Shown: positions 22,637-24,935 of the stretch, piece after piece
Layout: the number at the start of each line of letters is the position of its first letter
How positions within the stretch are numbered: the stretch's first letter is position 1
Source: Syntrophomonas_A sp050258735
GTDB taxonomy: Bacteria > Bacillota > Syntrophomonadia > Syntrophomonadales > Syntrophomonadaceae
Reading direction: 5' to 3'
Assembly: GCA_050258735.1 (NCBI GenBank)
Contig: JBLMZJ010000134.1
Location: 1 to 24,935, forward strand
Length of the DNA stretch: 24,935 bases
Made by a program: the position numbers and the translations under genes
Notes under the pieces: generated by a model
What the model was told of the DNA's origin: nothing
The model's database searches: none
What the model saw: only the letters and a program-made list of their open reading frames with translations

Positions 22637-24935
22637 ATGCAAAAACCTTCACGATCGATTCTCCTCTTTTACATAACAATGTTCTTAATATGTTTTGCAG
22701 CACCTTATACGTTAGCGGCAGAGGAGAACGATTCGAACCAGGCGAAGCCTATGTACAGCGACGTTAATGTGGACAATCCCAACTTTGTGTTCGTTACCTA
22801 TCTGTCCGACCGCTCCATTATGGGCGGATTGCCTGACGGGACTTTCCATCCTGATGATGGTCTCACCAGGGCCCAGTCGGCTGTTATTATCGTTAAGGCA
22901 GCGGGACTGGCGACTCCTACAGTTCAAACCGCTTCCTTCAAAGATGTAGCCGTTGATTACTGGGCGGCCAACTACATTGAGACGGCAGCTAAAGCTGGCT
23001 ACCTTAAGGGATTCTCAGATGGGACTTTCAGACCGGACCAAAATCTTACGCGGGCGCAGGCTATAAGCCTGATCATGCGGCTGTCAACACAAAAAGAACG
23101 GGCTGCACTCCCGGTTTTTAAAGATATGACCGGAAAACACTGGGCTGCTGCTGACATGGCTACTGCTCTTCAGTTGAAAATGATCGGCGCTTCGGATGAC
23201 GGTCAGAATATCGAGCCAGAGGGAGCTATCAGTCGGGGCGGCCTGGCCAGGGCTCTGGCTATACTGCTGACCCGGGAAACCGGATTGACCAAAACTGATC
23301 TGGTCGGCAAAGTAACTGAACTGCAGGGAGATATTACACTGACCAGGGGAAAGAAGACGATGGCCGTAAAAAAGGATATGGGCATCATTGCAGGGGACGT
23401 CATAAACAGTACTGCAGGCGGCAGGGCCAACATCTCATACCCCGATGGCAGCAGTACCCTGATTGAAGAAAACACTCAAGTGGTATTCAAAAAATCCGGA
23501 GGCCGCAACTATATCAAACAGGATGGCAGCCCGGGAGTTGCTGTCGATTATTTAAATATAGAAATCAAACAGGGTACTATCTTTGGTGCGCTGGCTACTA
23601 AACGGGAAGTGGATAAAAACCCGGCTGATAATAAACAACAGGCCGGGCTAAATCCGTTATTTGCATCACGTACAAGCTTTGATCAATTGGCTGCGGCCGA
23701 TGCGGCTAAGTCCCAACCCTGGTACCGGACAGCGGAACAGAAAAAAGTAAAGATAAAGGTAGATATGCCCTGGGGTGTTGCGGCTGTCAGGGGTACTTTC
23801 TATAAGATGACAGTAAATATAGATGGAAGCTGTAAAGTCTCCTGTCTGACTGGAAATGTTGATTTGACCAGTATCAACGGCAATTTGGTATCCCTGGGAC
23901 CAAATCAGACCAGTGCCATTACCAGCGCAAACGGTTTGCCTGTACCCGCTCACACCATGGACAAGGATGAAATCAAGGCCTTTCAGCAGGAACAAAAATG
24001 GGTGCTGGAGACTGCTATCGAAATGGATCTTAAACAAGAAGCCTTGGATATCAATATGGTAATCGATCTTAGGGGCGTCAAACTTGAAAGCGATGCGGTC
24101 AAGCAATTAATTACCGCGCTGCAGACAGTTATCAACGCGCTGCAAAACAGCGGCATTCAACTCAGTCAAGATGTCAAGGATATTGTGAGAGAGCAACTGA
24201 AGCAAATCGAGAAGAACATCGTTAACCCCTACGAGGGCAGAGATGTACAATCTCAGCTACAGCAATCGTCCAATGTCAATAACAACAATAACTCGCCTAA
24301 GAATGACTCTAATGGAGGTGGGGGAGGATCCTCTGATACTTTGACCCAGTACGATCAGGCTGGTACCTATGGATCAGAGGACGAAACGGCACCACTGGCG
24401 CTGCTTAATGTAGATATTAATGCCGAAGATATCGTCCTCCGTAATGTGAGGGTATCCGGTAATTTAACTATTAATAAGCCTAGCGTTACCCTTCAGAATG
24501 TGACCATTGCCGGCAACCTCAGTTTGAATAACGGTATCGGCGAAGGTGATGTGAACCTCATCAATGTTACTACTGCCGGCAACACTTTAGTGGCCGGCGG
24601 CGGCGGCAGCAGTGTCCACCTTAATGGATGCAGTCTCAATACAGTAATGGTAGACAAGGAAAACAACCAGGTACGAATTGTTGCTGAGAGTAATACTTCG
24701 GTCGGCACATTGACCTTGTACTCGGGGGCGATCCTGGAAGAGTCCGGATTGACCGGAAGCGGTTTTTCAGCGGTGACAACCTCTGGCGATATACCAGCCA
24801 ATGCTGCGATAATTCTTTCAGGTAATTTCAGCAGCCTGGTCATAAACGCTCCAGATCTTAATATTATGCTCGAATCAGGTGGTATCGGTACAGTCGACAT
24901 AACCGCCGCGGCTGCCAACACCAGTTTGAATATGG
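22637..24935 (+). CDS. Exported SLH-FecR-like surface protein with a beta-solenoid-like region (paralog 2, truncated by window end)
   Basis: The frame is open from ATG 22637 to the window end (766 codons), so the C-terminus is missing. A signal peptide (MQKPSRSILLFYITMFLICF, cleavage near TLAA) precedes three SLH repeats (about 39-215). A FecR-like domain (about 218-435) has SYPDGSSTLIEENT, PWGVAAVRGTFYKM and the same CKVSC pair. A helical segment (488-531), a low-complexity NNNNN/GGGGG linker and a beta-solenoid-like region (568 to the end) follow, with IGEGDVNLINVTTAGNT and a GGGGGS loop as in paralog 1. The two proteins align throughout. ATG 22637 follows GGGGTGA with good spacing. The paralogs arose by tandem duplication and have clearly diverged in sequence. 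Confidence 0.92.
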   Translation, partial: MQKPSRSILLFYITMFLICFAAPYTLAAEENDSNQAKPMYSDVNVDNPNFVFVTYLSDRSIMGGLPDGTFHPDDGLTRAQSAVIIVKAAGLATPTVQTASFKDVAVDYWAANYIETAAKAGYLKGFSDGTFRPDQNLTRAQAISLIMRLSTQKERAALPVFKDMTGKHWAAADMATALQLKMIGASDDGQNIEPEGAISRGGLARALAILLTRETGLTKTDLVGKVTELQGDITLTRGKKTMAVKKDMGIIAGDVINSTAGGRANISYPDGSSTLIEENTQVVFKKSGGRNYIKQDGSPGVAVDYLNIEIKQGTIFGALATKREVDKNPADNKQQAGLNPLFASRTSFDQLAAADAAKSQPWYRTAEQKKVKIKVDMPWGVAAVRGTFYKMTVNIDGSCKVSCLTGNVDLTSINGNLVSLGPNQTSAITSANGLPVPAHTMDKDEIKAFQQEQKWVLETAIEMDLKQEALDINMVIDLRGVKLESDAVKQLITALQTVINALQNSGIQLSQDVKDIVREQLKQIEKNIVNPYEGRDVQSQLQQSSNVNNNNNSPKNDSNGGGGGSSDTLTQYDQAGTYGSEDETAPLALLNVDINAEDIVLRNVRVSGNLTINKPSVTLQNVTIAGNLSLNNGIGEGDVNLINVTTAGNTLVAGGGGSSVHLNGCSLNTVMVDKENNQVRIVAESNTSVGTLTLYSGAILEESGLTGSGFSAVTTSGDIPANAAIILSGNFSSLVINAPDLNIMLESGGIGTVDITAAAANTSLNM

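Overview
The window looks like a chromosomal piece of a low- to mid-GC, endospore-forming, anaerobic member of the Firmicutes (class Clostridia; a Syntrophomonas-like lineage is plausible, but the sequence alone does not prove it). Supporting signs are the classic Firmicutes order tig-clpP-clpX-lonB-lonA-ysxC, a LonB protease (in Bacillus made in the forespore), strong AGGAGG-type ribosome binding sites with many GTG/TTG starts, four tRNA genes with encoded CCA, and S-layer homology (SLH) surface proteins.

Layout. 1-165: tRNA-Arg(TCT) and tRNA-Gly(TCC) on the minus strand with a good sigma-A promoter. 165-541: a gene-free stretch with nested inverted repeats, probably the leader of a DHH-family phosphoesterase gene (542-1456). 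1556-4372: a minus-strand pair, a CoA-disulfide reductase/rhodanese fusion followed by a CorA divalent-cation channel. 4400-5188: scar tissue, with a palindromic terminator-like repeat, GC-rich hairpins and a fragment of an IS3-type orfA. 5189-5936: an AT-rich MNT-HEPN two-gene module with its own promoter and terminator. 6240-8945: tRNA-Pro(TGG), a small L,D-transpeptidase, a membrane TPR protein, a lipoprotein with a peptidoglycan-binding-like tail, and tRNA-Gly(GCC).

9061-17555 is the protein-quality-control block: trigger factor, ClpP, ClpX, LonB, LonA and the ribosome-assembly GTPase YsxC/EngB. Trigger factor folds nascent chains, ClpXP and LonA degrade damaged or regulatory proteins, and LonB probably serves sporulation. 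The roughly 500-base clpX-lonB gap holds a terminator, an imperfect 30-base direct repeat and a sigma-F-like -10 element.

17627-18868 (minus) encodes a protein with an N-terminal SEC-C zinc motif and a C-terminal segment resembling the MbcA/ParS/Xre toxin-binding domain. Divergent from it run two tandem paralogous genes for large exported proteins: signal peptide, three SLH repeats, a FecR-like domain, a helical segment, a low-complexity linker and a beta-solenoid-like repeat region. The first is complete (19048-22422); the second starts at 22637 and runs off the window. This tandem surface-protein pair is the least conventional part of the window. I saw no CRISPR array, restriction system, complete mobile element or prophage.
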